In this document: positions 44,691-55,933 of the stretch, piece by piece | How the letters are laid out: each line of letters starts with the position of its first letter | How positions within the stretch are numbered: position 1 is the first letter of the stretch | Source of the DNA: Kineosporia sp. NBRC 101731 | GTDB taxonomy: Bacteria > Actinomycetota > Actinomycetes > Actinomycetales > Kineosporiaceae | DNA length: 64,000 nt | NCBI RefSeq assembly: GCF_030269305.1 | Contig: NZ_BSTC01000001.1 | Location: forward strand, 1,067,467 to 1,131,466 | Direction: 5' to 3' | Position numbers and translations under genes: made by a program | Notes under the pieces: generated by a model | Database searches by the model: none | The model's input: only the letters and a program-made list of their open reading frames with translations | Told to the model about the DNA's origin: nothing

Positions 44691-46220
44691 ATGGACTTCC
44701 CCTGGCTGACGGTGATCGGAGCCGTCCCTCTGGCGGGCTCGGCCGTGATCGCGGCCCTGCCCAAGGCGCTCGCGCCGCGGGCGAGGCATGTCGCCCTCGG
44801 CGTCTCGCTGGTGGCGTTCGCACTGACCGTGGTCGCGGCGCTGCAGTTCGACACCGCACGCGCCGGCGAGATCCAGCTCACCGAACTGCATTCCTGGATC
44901 AGTGAGTTCGGCGTCAGCTACGCGCTCGGCGTGAACGGCATCGGCCTGGTGATGGTGGCGCTGTCCACCGTGCTGGTGCCGGTCTGCGTGCTGGCCGCCT
45001 GGAACGAGGTGGACGAGGAGAAGGCCCGGTTGTTCTACGGGCTGATCATGGTGCTCGAGGCGATGATGATCGGCGTCTTCGCGGCGCGCGACCTCTTCCT
45101 CTTCTACGTGTTCTTCGAGGCCATCCTGATCCCGGTCTACTTCCTGATCGGGGCCTTCGGCGGCAACGAGCAGCGTCGCCGGTACGCCGCCGTGAAGTTC
45201 CTCAGCTACTCGCTCACCGGTGGGCTGATCATGCTGGTCGGGGTGATCAGCCTCTACCACGCCGGTCCGGGCGGTGATCGCGGCTTCCTGATCGACAATC
45301 TGACCGGCCTGGACTTCTCCAGCCCGACGGCCGAGCGGCTGATGTTCGTCTCGCTCTTCATCGCGTTCGCGATCAAGGCGCCGATCTGGCCGGTGCACAC
45401 CTGGCTGCCCGACGCGGCCGCCGAGGCCCCGGCCGGGGTGGCGGTGCTGCTGGTCGGTGTGCTCGACAAGATCGGCACCTTCGGCATGCTGACCCTCTGC
45501 CTGCCGCTCTTCCCCGGAGCCAGCAAGTGGGCCGCACCGACGATCCTGGCCCTGGCCGTGGTCTCCGTGCTCTACGGGGCGCTGCTGGCGATCGGCCAGA
45601 CCGACCTCAAGCGCCTGATCGCCTACACCTCGATCTCGCACTTCGGTTTCATCGTGCTCGGCATCTTCGCGATGACGTCCACCGGCCAGGCCGGTTCGAC
45701 CCTCTACATGGTCAACCACGGCTTCTCCACCGCCGCGCTGTTCCTGGTCGCGGGCATGCTGATCCACCGCCGCGGCTCGGCCGACATCGACGAGTACGGC
45801 GGCCTGCAGCGCACCACCCCGGTGCTCGCCGCGGGCTTCCTGCTGGCCGGTCTGTCCAGCCTGGCGCTGCCCGGCATGTCGAGCTTCGTCAGCGAATTCA
45901 TGGTGCTGACCGGCACGTTCATCAAGTACCCGGCGGTGGCCGTACTGGCCACGCTCGGCATCGTGCTCGCGGCCCTCTACATCCTGCTGACCTACCAGCG
46001 CATGTTCACCGGGCCGGTCAAGGAGTACTCGAACGGCTGGAAAGACCTCAGCACCCGCGAGGTCCTGGTGGTCGCACCCCTGGTCGTGGTCATCCTCTTC
46101 CTCGGTGTCTACCCGAAACCCGTTCTGGACGTCATCAATCCAGCCATCAGCACCACCATGCAGCAGGTCGGCGTCACGGACCCCGAGCCGACCGTCGCAG
46201 TTGAGGGAGAGAACAAGTGA
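44691..46220 (+). CDS. nuoM: NADH-quinone oxidoreductase subunit M
   Basis: NuoM is the second antiporter-like subunit. The 509-residue protein has about 14 helices. Conserved blocks include FFEAILIPVYFLIG with the key Glu near residue 143, KAPIWPVHTWLPDAAAEAPAGVAVLL, and LKRLIAYTSISHFGFIVLG. TTGAGGAA precedes ATG 44691. The stop overlaps nuoN by 4 bases. Confidence 0.97.
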   Translation: MDFPWLTVIGAVPLAGSAVIAALPKALAPRARHVALGVSLVAFALTVVAALQFDTARAGEIQLTELHSWISEFGVSYALGVNGIGLVMVALSTVLVPVCVLAAWNEVDEEKARLFYGLIMVLEAMMIGVFAARDLFLFYVFFEAILIPVYFLIGAFGGNEQRRRYAAVKFLSYSLTGGLIMLVGVISLYHAGPGGDRGFLIDNLTGLDFSSPTAERLMFVSLFIAFAIKAPIWPVHTWLPDAAAEAPAGVAVLLVGVLDKIGTFGMLTLCLPLFPGASKWAAPTILALAVVSVLYGALLAIGQTDLKRLIAYTSISHFGFIVLGIFAMTSTGQAGSTLYMVNHGFSTAALFLVAGMLIHRRGSADIDEYGGLQRTTPVLAAGFLLAGLSSLALPGMSSFVSEFMVLTGTFIKYPAVAVLATLGIVLAALYILLTYQRMFTGPVKEYSNGWKDLSTREVLVVAPLVVVILFLGVYPKPVLDVINPAISTTMQQVGVTDPEPTVAVEGENK

Positions 46221-47797
46221 ACGCTCCTTCGGTCGACTACACCGCGGTAGCGCCGATGCTGGCCGTCTTCGTCGCGGCGCTGCTCGCCGTGCTCGTCGAG
46301 GCCTTCGCACCGCGCGCCCAGCGGTTCATCATCCAGGTCTTCCTGGCGACGGTCAGCATCGCCACCGGCTTGATCTTCGTGGTCTACCTGGCCACCCAGG
46401 ACACCTCCAAGACCACCGCCGGCGGCGCGGTCGTCATCGACGGTCCGGCGCTCTTCCTCCAGGGCACCATCCTGGTACTCGCCCTGATGGCCGTGCTGAC
46501 CATGGCCGACGAGGCCTCGCCGGAGTCCAGCGCGTTCACGTCGCAGGCCTCCGCGGTGCCCGGATCGGTGGACGAGGCCCGCGCCTCGCGCCTCGGCCTG
46601 GTGCAGACCGAGATCTACCCGCTGATCCTGTTCTCGCTGGTCGGCATGCTGCTCTTCCCGGCCTCGAACGACCTGCTGACGATGTTCATCGCCCTCGAGG
46701 TGCTGTCGCTGCCGCTGTACCTGCTCTGCGGCATGGCCCGTCGCCGTCGTCTCCTGTCCCAGGAGGCGTCGCTGAAGTACTTCCTGCTGGGCGCGTTCTC
46801 GTCGGCGTTCTTCCTGTTCGGTGCCGCTCTCCTCTACGGCTTCGCGGGCTCCGTGCGCCTGTCGGCCATCGCCGCGGCGATCGCGGACGGCGGCGGCACC
46901 ACCGCCGCCTCGGCCGTGGTCGGCAAGGACGGCCTGCTGCTCATGGGTATCGGCCTGCTCGCGGTCGGCCTGCTGTTCAAGGTCGGCGCGGTGCCGTTCC
47001 AGTCCTGGACCCCGGACGTGTACCAGGGCGCCCCCACCCCGGTCACCGGCTTCATGGCCGCCTGCACCAAGGTCGCCGCGTTCGGTGCACTGCTGCGTAT
47101 CGCCTACGTCGCCATCCCGGGCGTGCGCTGGGACTGGCAGCCGGTGATCTGGGTGATCGCCGCCCTGACCATGCTGGTCGGCTCGATCATCGCGATCGTC
47201 CAGGCCGACGTGAAGCGCATGCTGGCCTACTCCTCGATCGCCCACGCCGGGTTCATCCTCGTCGGCCTGCTGGCGATGGACCGGGCGGGTATCGGTGCGG
47301 TGCTGTTCTACCTCGCGGCCTACGGCTTCACCACCATCGGGGCCTTCGCCCTGGTGGCCATGGTGCGTACCTCCACCCCGGACGGCGGTGTCGGCGGTGA
47401 GGCTACTCACCTCTCCCAGTGGCAGGGGCTCGGCAAGCGGTCGCCGTGGCTCGCCGCGATCTTCACGCTGTTCCTCCTGGCTTTCGCCGGAATTCCGCTG
47501 ACCAGCGGCTTCACCAGCAAGTTCGCGGTCTTCTCGGCCGCTGCCGACCAGGCGCCGTGGGGTCCGGGCCTGGTGGTCGTGGGTGTGGCGGCCAGCGCGA
47601 TCGCCGTCTTCTTCTACATCCGCGTCATCGTGTTGATGTACTTCAACGACTCGGTAGGCGATGCTGTAACCGTGACCCGCCCCGGAGCCCTGACGACCCT
47701 CGCCGTCGGCGTCGGTGTCGTCGCGACGATCGGGCTCGGCATCCTCCCTGCCGCTGCCCTTCAATTGGCCAACAGCTCGTCTGTGTTCTTACCGTGA
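46217..47797 (+). CDS. nuoN: NADH-quinone oxidoreductase subunit N
   Basis: NuoN is the third antiporter-like subunit. The 526-residue protein has about 14 helices. Conserved phrases are FIALEVLSLPLYLLCG with the proton-path Glu, GLLFKVGAVPFQSWTPDVYQGAPTPVTGFMAACTKVAAF and VKRMLAYSSIAHAGFILVG. The start is GTG. Its stop overlaps the next start by 4 bases, coupling complex I expression to quinone side-chain synthesis. Confidence 0.97.
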   Translation: MNAPSVDYTAVAPMLAVFVAALLAVLVEAFAPRAQRFIIQVFLATVSIATGLIFVVYLATQDTSKTTAGGAVVIDGPALFLQGTILVLALMAVLTMADEASPESSAFTSQASAVPGSVDEARASRLGLVQTEIYPLILFSLVGMLLFPASNDLLTMFIALEVLSLPLYLLCGMARRRRLLSQEASLKYFLLGAFSSAFFLFGAALLYGFAGSVRLSAIAAAIADGGGTTAASAVVGKDGLLLMGIGLLAVGLLFKVGAVPFQSWTPDVYQGAPTPVTGFMAACTKVAAFGALLRIAYVAIPGVRWDWQPVIWVIAALTMLVGSIIAIVQADVKRMLAYSSIAHAGFILVGLLAMDRAGIGAVLFYLAAYGFTTIGAFALVAMVRTSTPDGGVGGEATHLSQWQGLGKRSPWLAAIFTLFLLAFAGIPLTSGFTSKFAVFSAAADQAPWGPGLVVVGVAASAIAVFFYIRVIVLMYFNDSVGDAVTVTRPGALTTLAVGVGVVATIGLGILPAAALQLANSSSVFLP

Positions 47798-48804
47798 GTG
47801 CTGTGACCGCTTCCCTGGATCTGCCGGTGGCCGACGCCGCCCTTGCCGAGTCCGTTCGTATCGGCATGGAAACGGTCGAGGCCCGGCTGCGAGAGGCGGT
47901 CCAGCAGACCGACCAGCTCGCTGATACGGCCTCCCGTCATCTCGTGGAGGCAGGGGGCAAGCGGGTCCGCCCGATGCTCACCCTGCTGGCCGCACACCTC
48001 GGTGACGGAGACCGTCCCGAGGCCGTGCAGGCCGGGGTGGTCGTCGAGCTGACCCACCTCGCCTCGCTCTACCACGACGACGTGATGGACTCCGCCGACC
48101 AGCGCCGCGGTGCCGCCGCGGCCCACCTGGTCTGGGGCAACCAGGTCGCGATCCTCGTCGGTGACCTGCTCTTCGCCCGGGCGTCGCGCATCGTCGCCGA
48201 GCTCGGCCCCGAGGCCGTCGACATCCAGGCCGCCACCTTCGAGCGGCTGTGCCTGGGCCAGATGCACGAGACGGTCGGCCCGTCGCCCACCGACGACCCG
48301 ATCGCCCACTACCTGCAGGTGCTCGGCGACAAGACCGGTTCGCTCATCGCCACCGCCGGCCGCTTCGGTGCCATGTTCGGCGGCTGTGACGCGCAGACGA
48401 TCGACATCATGATCCGCTACGGCGAGCTCGTCGGTGTCGCCTTCCAGCTCGCCGACGACGTCATCGACCTCTCCAGTGCCGGCCGGGTCTCCGGCAAGGT
48501 GCAGGGCACCGACCTGCGCGAGGGCGTGCCCACCCTGCCCACCCTCCTGGTCCGCCGGGCCGCCGCCGACGGTGACACCGACGCGTCCACCATTGTCGGC
48601 ATGCTCGACGGCGACCTCTCCGACGACGCCCGGCTGGCCGAGACCATCGAGGCTCTCAACGAGCACAAGGTGATGGACACCGCCCGCGACGAGGCGGCCC
48701 GCTGGGCCCACGACGCCGTCAGCACCCTCGATCCGCTGCCGCAGTCGCCGGCCAAGGCCGCCCTGCAGAAGTTCGCGGAAGCCGTGGTCGACCGCACCCG
48801 CTGA
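47794..48804 (+). CDS. polyprenyl diphosphate synthase
   Basis: This enzyme chains isopentenyl units to make the long prenyl diphosphate, most likely the menaquinone side chain used by MenA. The 336-residue protein carries both Asp-rich motifs: LYHDDVMDSAD near residue 91 and FQLADDVIDLSS near residue 220. GGKRVRPMLTLLAAH lies near residue 52. Small residues before the first motif suggest long products, but length cannot be set from sequence. GTG 47794 overlaps nuoN by 4 bases; GTG 47803 is an alternative. It is the last gene of the nuo unit. Confidence 0.95.
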   Translation: MSAVTASLDLPVADAALAESVRIGMETVEARLREAVQQTDQLADTASRHLVEAGGKRVRPMLTLLAAHLGDGDRPEAVQAGVVVELTHLASLYHDDVMDSADQRRGAAAAHLVWGNQVAILVGDLLFARASRIVAELGPEAVDIQAATFERLCLGQMHETVGPSPTDDPIAHYLQVLGDKTGSLIATAGRFGAMFGGCDAQTIDIMIRYGELVGVAFQLADDVIDLSSAGRVSGKVQGTDLREGVPTLPTLLVRRAAADGDTDASTIVGMLDGDLSDDARLAETIEALNEHKVMDTARDEAARWAHDAVSTLDPLPQSPAKAALQKFAEAVVDRTR

Positions 48805-48822
48805 CACCGACCCGCGTAACCG

Positions 48823-48856
48823 TGCCCGGTAGCCCCTGTGCAGGGGTGGCCGGGCA
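48823..48856 (+). terminator. terminator of the nuo operon
   Basis: The outer arms TGCCCGG/CCGGGCA and inner arms CCCCTG/CAGGGG form a stacked hairpin, followed by TGTCTCTTTTA. It begins 19 bases after the polyprenyl synthase stop. Confidence 0.85.
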
Positions 48857-48916
48857 TGTCTCTTTTAGGCTTTCCCCACGTCAGGAAATTGGGCATTTTC
48901 ACAAATGTCTAGATGA

Positions 48917-49249
48917 TCGGGGGATCCACACATCTCGGTCGCCAAGGCCGAGGCAGCCAATGATTTGACGAAGAACTCCTTCGCCCCGGACGACCTCATT
49001 CTCGTCGTCGAAGTGATATCGAACGACACCGAAGAGAACGACCGCGAGACCAAGCTGGAGATCTATGCGCGTCACCGGATCCAGCACTACTGGATCGTCG
49101 AGAACGAAGGCAACCTGCCGGTCGTCCACGTCTACGAACTCGACCACACGATCAGGTTCTACCGGCACACCGGTATCTACCGAGAGCGCCTCACGTCGAC
49201 CACGCCTTTCGAGATCGACATCGATCTCACCGGACTCGACCGCATCTGA
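48917..49249 (+). pseudogene. truncated Uma2-family (DUF820) remnant
   Basis: The translation matches the C-terminal half of Uma2-type PD-(D/E)XK nuclease-fold proteins. DPHISVAKAEAA is followed by ILVVEVISNDTEENDRETKLEIYARHRIQHYWIVE, where VEV and the later Lys are the usual catalytic positions. The frame begins after a TGA at 48914-48916 with no ATG or GTG start and no ribosome binding site. About 80-90 N-terminal residues are missing. A TTG at 48965 could start only a 94-residue fragment. I read it as a decayed gene. Local G+C is lower than in the neighbours, which fits acquired DNA. Confidence 0.75.
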
Positions 49250-49433
49250 CGCAAGCGCCGGGCGTCCTCCATCCTGTGCGGGCCGACATACCCGAGGCGC
49301 CCCGTGCCCTCGACCCGCCCGACGCGTTCCTTGTTCTCTTGACTCCACGGGGGCTGCTCTGGTGACTCACCTACCCCTCAGGTAGCGTCACAAGAGTGGG
49401 TTCTGTAGTGCTGCCGATTGTGAGGTCCGGGTC

Positions 49434-51697
<2,264 letters not shown>

Positions 51698-51701
<4 letters not shown>

Positions 51702-52630
51702 GAAACAGCGACGCGGGCGGCGGCGAGTCGATCGGATCGCTGCCGCCGCGCGGTGACCAGGCTGTCGGAGGTCAGGAGCACCAGGGCCACCCAGACCAGG
51801 CCGAAGCCGGCCCAGCGGGAGGCCGGCATGTGCTCGTCCAGCACCAGCACGCCGCAGAGGAACTGCAGTACGGGGGTCATGTACTGCAGCAGACCCATGG
51901 TGGAGAGCGGCACCCGGCTGGCCGCGGAGGCGAAGAGCAGCAGCGGCACGACCGTGACGAAACCCGTCGACACGAGCAGAAGCGCCTGCCACGGCGGGTT
52001 GTCGGCGAAGGTGCTGTTGCCCTGAGCGCCCAGCACGACCAGCGTGATGATCGTGAACGGCGCCAGCACCAGGTTCTCGGTGCTCAGCCCGGCCAGGGCG
52101 CTGACCCCGCCGTTGCTGCCGACCTGCTTCTTCAGCAGGCCGTAGGTGCCGAAGCTGAGGGCCAGGGAGAGGGCGATCGTTGGCACATGCCCGTAGTTCA
52201 CGGTCAGGACGATGCCGGCGACCACGCCCACGCCCACGGCGGCCCACTGCATCACACGTAGCCGCTCGCGCAGCACGATGACGCCCAGGGCCACGGTGAT
52301 CAGCGGGTTCAGGAAGTAGCCGAGCGCGGCCTCGACCACCTGATCGCTGTTGACGGCGTAGATGTAGACGCCCCAGTTGATCGCGATCAGGAACGCGGCC
52401 GTGCCCAGGAGCAGCAGCTGACGGCGGTTCCGGAGCACCGCCCCGACCTCCGGCCACGAGCGCAGGGCCGTGAGGAGGACGAGGCAGAGCACCCCGCTGC
52501 AGAGGATCCGGTAGGACAGCACCTCGATCGCACCGGAATCGGCCAGGAGCCGGAAGTAGAGCGGGAAGATGCCCCACAACAGGTAGCAGGAGAAGCCGTA
52601 GATGATGCCTTTACGGGTCTCCGGATTCAT
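51698..52630 (-). CDS. rarD: EamA-family transporter RarD
   Basis: RarD is a ten-helix drug/metabolite-superfamily permease whose substrate is unproven. The 310-residue protein opens with the family phrase KGIIYGFSCYLLWGIFPLYFRLL and has INWGVYIYAVNSDQVVEAALGYFLNPL near residue 85. It includes a Lys/Gly motif after helix 5 (FGTYGLLKKQVG). It lies downstream of korA-korB on the same strand with a 69-base gap, so co-transcription is possible. Its TAG stop is shared with the molybdoenzyme gene. Confidence 0.94.
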
Positions 52631-52699
52631 CCCACGATTCTATGGGGGGCGGCCGGGTGCTGCCGGACGCCGACCCCGTCCGGGCCCGGGTCACCCGGC

Positions 52700-53791
52700 T
52701 TACCCGGCGACGGTCCAGGTGTCCTTGCCGGCCAGCAGCGCGGTCAGGTCGTCGTCCGTGGCCGGGCCGTTGTTGGCCTCGACCGCACCGTTCACCTGGG
52801 CCCGCACCAGGTCGTCGTAGGCCGGGCGCACGACCTTGCGGAACACTCCGAGCGGCACGTGCGACAGCGTCGGGTCGTCGAGCCGGGACAGGGCGAACTG
52901 GGTGGCCGGGTTCGGGTTCTCGGCGTCGTGCACCAGCACGTTCTCGAGACCGGCCGCGTCGATGTCGGCCACCTCGAGCGTGCCGTCGGCCGCCCGCACC
53001 ACGCCCTTGGTGCCGTCCACCCCGAAGCGGATCGGCTCGCCGTGCTCCAGCCGGATCAGCCGGGCCTGGGCCTCGTCACGGTCTTTCAGCACGTCGAACG
53101 CGCCGTCGTTGAAGATCGGGCAGTTCTGGTAGATCTCCACGAGCGCCGAACCACGATGTTCCACGGCCTGTTTCAGCACCGAGGTGAGGTGCTTGCGGTC
53201 GGAGTCGAGGGTACGGGCGACGAACGTGGCCTCGGCGCCCAGTGCCAGGGACACCGGGTTGAACGGGGTGTCCACCGAACCGACCGGCGTCGACTTGGTG
53301 ATCTTGCCGGGTTCGCTGGTGGGTGAGTACTGACCCTTGGTGAGGCCGTAGATGCGGTTGTTGAACAGCAGGATGGTCAGGTTCACGTTGCGGCGCAGCG
53401 CGTGGATCAGGTGGTTGCCACCGATCGAGAGCGCGTCGCCGTCGCCCGTGATCACCCAGACGTTCAGGTCGGGCCGGGCCGTGACCAGGCCGGTCGCGAT
53501 CGCCGGGGCCCGTCCGTGGATCGAGTGCAGGCCGTAGGTGTCCAGGTAGTACGGGAAACGGGACGAGCAGCCGATGCCCGAGACACAGACCACGTTCTCC
53601 CGCCGGATGCCCAGCTCGGGCATGAAACCCTGCACGGCGGCGAGGATCGCGTAGTCGCCGCAGCCCGGGCACCAGCGCACCTCGGCGTCGGCGGTGAAGT
53701 CCTTGCGGGTCTGCTTCGGGTCGTCCGGGGTCAGGAGCGGCACTCCGGCCAGGCCGGAGAGCACACTCGGCATACCGAGTTCCGTGGTCAT
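52700..53791 (-). CDS. korB: 2-oxoglutarate:ferredoxin oxidoreductase beta subunit
   Basis: KorB is the thiamine-diphosphate subunit of the CoA-acylating 2-oxoglutarate:ferredoxin oxidoreductase. The 363-residue protein has WCPGCGDYAILAAVQ near residue 38, GIGCSSRFPYYLDTYGLHSIHGRAPAIATG, and the ThDP motif GDGDALSIGGNHLIHALRRNVNLTILLFNN. A GAGGAGG ribosome binding site supports ATG 53791, one base after the korA stop. In aerobic actinobacteria this pair works beside or instead of 2-oxoglutarate dehydrogenase. Confidence 0.96.
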   Translation of the reverse strand: MTTELGMPSVLSGLAGVPLLTPDDPKQTRKDFTADAEVRWCPGCGDYAILAAVQGFMPELGIRRENVVCVSGIGCSSRFPYYLDTYGLHSIHGRAPAIATGLVTARPDLNVWVITGDGDALSIGGNHLIHALRRNVNLTILLFNNRIYGLTKGQYSPTSEPGKITKSTPVGSVDTPFNPVSLALGAEATFVARTLDSDRKHLTSVLKQAVEHRGSALVEIYQNCPIFNDGAFDVLKDRDEAQARLIRLEHGEPIRFGVDGTKGVVRAADGTLEVADIDAAGLENVLVHDAENPNPATQFALSRLDDPTLSHVPLGVFRKVVRPAYDDLVRAQVNGAVEANNGPATDDDLTALLAGKDTWTVAG

Positions 53792-53792
53792 G

Positions 53793-55673
53793 TCAGTAAA
53801 CCTCCTCGATCTCGGTGGCGAGTGACGTGATCGCGGTGGCGATCTCCGCGGAACTGAACGGCAGGCCCCGCACCTGGTTGTAGCCGCGGGCATCCACCAG
53901 GTACTTCCCGCGCAGCAGCAGGGAGAGCTGGCCCAGGTTCATCTCCGGGATCAGCACCCGGCGGTAGCGCTTCAGCACGTCACCGGTGTTGGCCGGGAAC
54001 GGGTTGAGATGGCGCAGGTGGGCGGTGGCGACCCGGATCCCGGCCTTGCGGGCGTCGCGGGCCCCGGCCGCAATCGGGCCGAAGGTGCTGCCCCAGCCGA
54101 TCACCAGCACGTCGGCGTCACCGGCCGGGTCGTCGACCTCGAGGTCGGGCACGTCGATGCCGTCGATCTTCGCCTGGCGCAGCCGCACCATCTTGTCGTG
54201 GTTGTCCGGGTCGTAGCTGATCTCGCCGGTGCCGTCGGCCTTCTCGATGCCGCCGATGCGGTGCTCCAGGCCGGCCGTGCCCGGGGGCGCCCAGGGCCGG
54301 GCCAGCGTGGCCGGATCGCGGTCGAAGGGCCGGAACGCGGGCGCCCCGGGCTCGGGCTTCGCCGCGAAGTCCACGTGCAGGTCGGGCAACGATGCCACCG
54401 AGGGCAGCTGCCACGGCTCGGAACCGTTGGCCAGGTAGCCGTCCGACAGCAGCAGCACCGGCGTGCGGTAGGTGATGGCCACCCGCACGGCCTCGATCGC
54501 CGCGTCGAAGCAGTCGGCGGGCGAGCGCGGCGAGATCACCGGCACCGGCGACTCGCCGTTGCGCCCGTACATGGCCTGGAGCAGGTCGGACTGCTCGGTC
54601 TTGGTGGGCAGTCCGGTGGAGGGGCCGCCACGCTGCACGTCGACGATCACCAGCGGCAACTCGAGCGACACGGCCAGGCCGATGGTCTCGCTCTTCAGCG
54701 CCAGACCGGGCCCGGAGGTAGTGGTCACGCCGATCGCGCCACCGTACGAGGCGCCCAGGGCGGCCCCGATCGCGGAGATCTCGTCCTCGGCCTGAATGGT
54801 GGTGACGCCGAACTTCTTCATGCCCGACAGCGCGTGCAGGATGTCGGAGGCCGGGGTGATCGGGTACGAGCCCAGTACCACCGGCAGCCCGGAGCGGTGC
54901 CCGGCGGCGACCAGACCGTAGGCCAGAGCGGTGTTGCCGGTGATGTTGCGGTACGTGCCGGCCGGGGCCGGGGCCGGCGCGATCTCGTAGGAGACCGCGA
55001 AGCCCTCGGTGGTCTCGCCGAACGCCCAGCCGGCCTTGAACGCGGCCAGGTTGGCGGCCAGGATCTCCGGCTTGCGGCCGAACTTCGTCTTCAGGAACCG
55101 CTCGGTGCCCTCGGTCGGCCGGTTGTACAGCCAGCAGAGCAGGCCCAGCGCGAACATGTTCTTGGAACGCTCGGAGTCCTTGCGGCTGAGCCCGAACTCC
55201 TTCAGCGCCTCGACCGTCAGGCTGGTCAGCGGCACCGGCTGCACCTGCCACGACTCCAGCGAGCCGTCATCGACCGGGCTCGCGGTGTAGCCGACCTTGG
55301 CCAGGTTCCGCTTGGTGAACTCGTCGGTGTTCACGATGATCGTCTTGCCGCGGGGCAGGTCGGACAGGTTGGCCTTGAGCGCGGCCGGGTTCATCGCGAC
55401 CAGCACGTCGGGTGCGTCGCCGGGGGTGAGTACGTCGTGGTCGGCGAAGTGCAACTGAAAACTGGAGACGCCGGGCAGGGTGCCCTGGGGAGCGCGGATC
55501 TCGGCGGGGAAGTTGGGCAGCGTCGCCAGGTCGTTGCCGAGTGAAGCGGTCTCGGCGGTGAACCGGTCACCGGTCAGCTGCATACCGTCACCGGAGTCGC
55601 CGGCGAAACGGATCACCACACTGTCGATCTGCTCGACCCGTGAGGGGGCCGGGACCACAGCAGTGTCGTCCAT
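53793..55673 (-). CDS. korA: 2-oxoglutarate:ferredoxin oxidoreductase alpha subunit
   Basis: KorA is a fused gamma-alpha subunit. The gamma domain covers about residues 15-200 (RFAGDSGDGMQLTGDRF near residue 18). The alpha domain follows with GSYPITPASDILHAL, the EDEISAIGAALGASYGGAIGVTTTSGPG block, and RGGPSTGLPTKTEQSDLLQAMYGRNGE. The length of 626 residues is typical. GAGGAG precedes ATG 55673; an upstream in-frame start at 55736 lacks a ribosome binding site. The neighbouring LysR gene is divergent. Confidence 0.96.
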   Translation of the reverse strand: MDDTAVVPAPSRVEQIDSVVIRFAGDSGDGMQLTGDRFTAETASLGNDLATLPNFPAEIRAPQGTLPGVSSFQLHFADHDVLTPGDAPDVLVAMNPAALKANLSDLPRGKTIIVNTDEFTKRNLAKVGYTASPVDDGSLESWQVQPVPLTSLTVEALKEFGLSRKDSERSKNMFALGLLCWLYNRPTEGTERFLKTKFGRKPEILAANLAAFKAGWAFGETTEGFAVSYEIAPAPAPAGTYRNITGNTALAYGLVAAGHRSGLPVVLGSYPITPASDILHALSGMKKFGVTTIQAEDEISAIGAALGASYGGAIGVTTTSGPGLALKSETIGLAVSLELPLVIVDVQRGGPSTGLPTKTEQSDLLQAMYGRNGESPVPVISPRSPADCFDAAIEAVRVAITYRTPVLLLSDGYLANGSEPWQLPSVASLPDLHVDFAAKPEPGAPAFRPFDRDPATLARPWAPPGTAGLEHRIGGIEKADGTGEISYDPDNHDKMVRLRQAKIDGIDVPDLEVDDPAGDADVLVIGWGSTFGPIAAGARDARKAGIRVATAHLRHLNPFPANTGDVLKRYRRVLIPEMNLGQLSLLLRGKYLVDARGYNQVRGLPFSSAEIATAITSLATEIEEVY

Positions 55674-55894
55674 GAAGTTCTCCTCAGTCAGCCTGGCTGT
55701 ACCCGAGCGTCGTTCCACCCCGTGGTTCGCGGGCACCGTTCCAGTGTCTCGCTGCAGGGCGGGTCGTACGCCACTCAGGTTCCCCTTAGTTCGGGTGATC
55801 TGCTAGTGGCCTCGGCGCACTGGGCACGGGCGGGACACAGTGCACCACCCTGCGCCGCGATCGGCCCGTTGGCTAGTGCCTTCGGCCCTGTGCG

Positions 55895-55915
55895 GTCACA
55901 AGTTGGACTTGTGAC
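55895..55915. promoter_or_regulatory. candidate LysR operator, 9-bp inverted repeat
   Basis: GTCACAAGT and ACTTGTGAC are perfect inverted copies separated by TGG. The repeat ends 18 bases before the LysR ATG in the divergent korA-lysR gap. This position fits autoregulation and possibly control of korAB. Confidence 0.6.
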
Positions 55916-55933
55916 GGGGCTAACCTGGATCCC

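Noticed and set aside
48965-49249. Intact small Uma2 gene from TTG 48965
   Set aside because: Homology extends upstream of the TTG and the N-terminal half of the domain is missing, so a truncated remnant is more likely.
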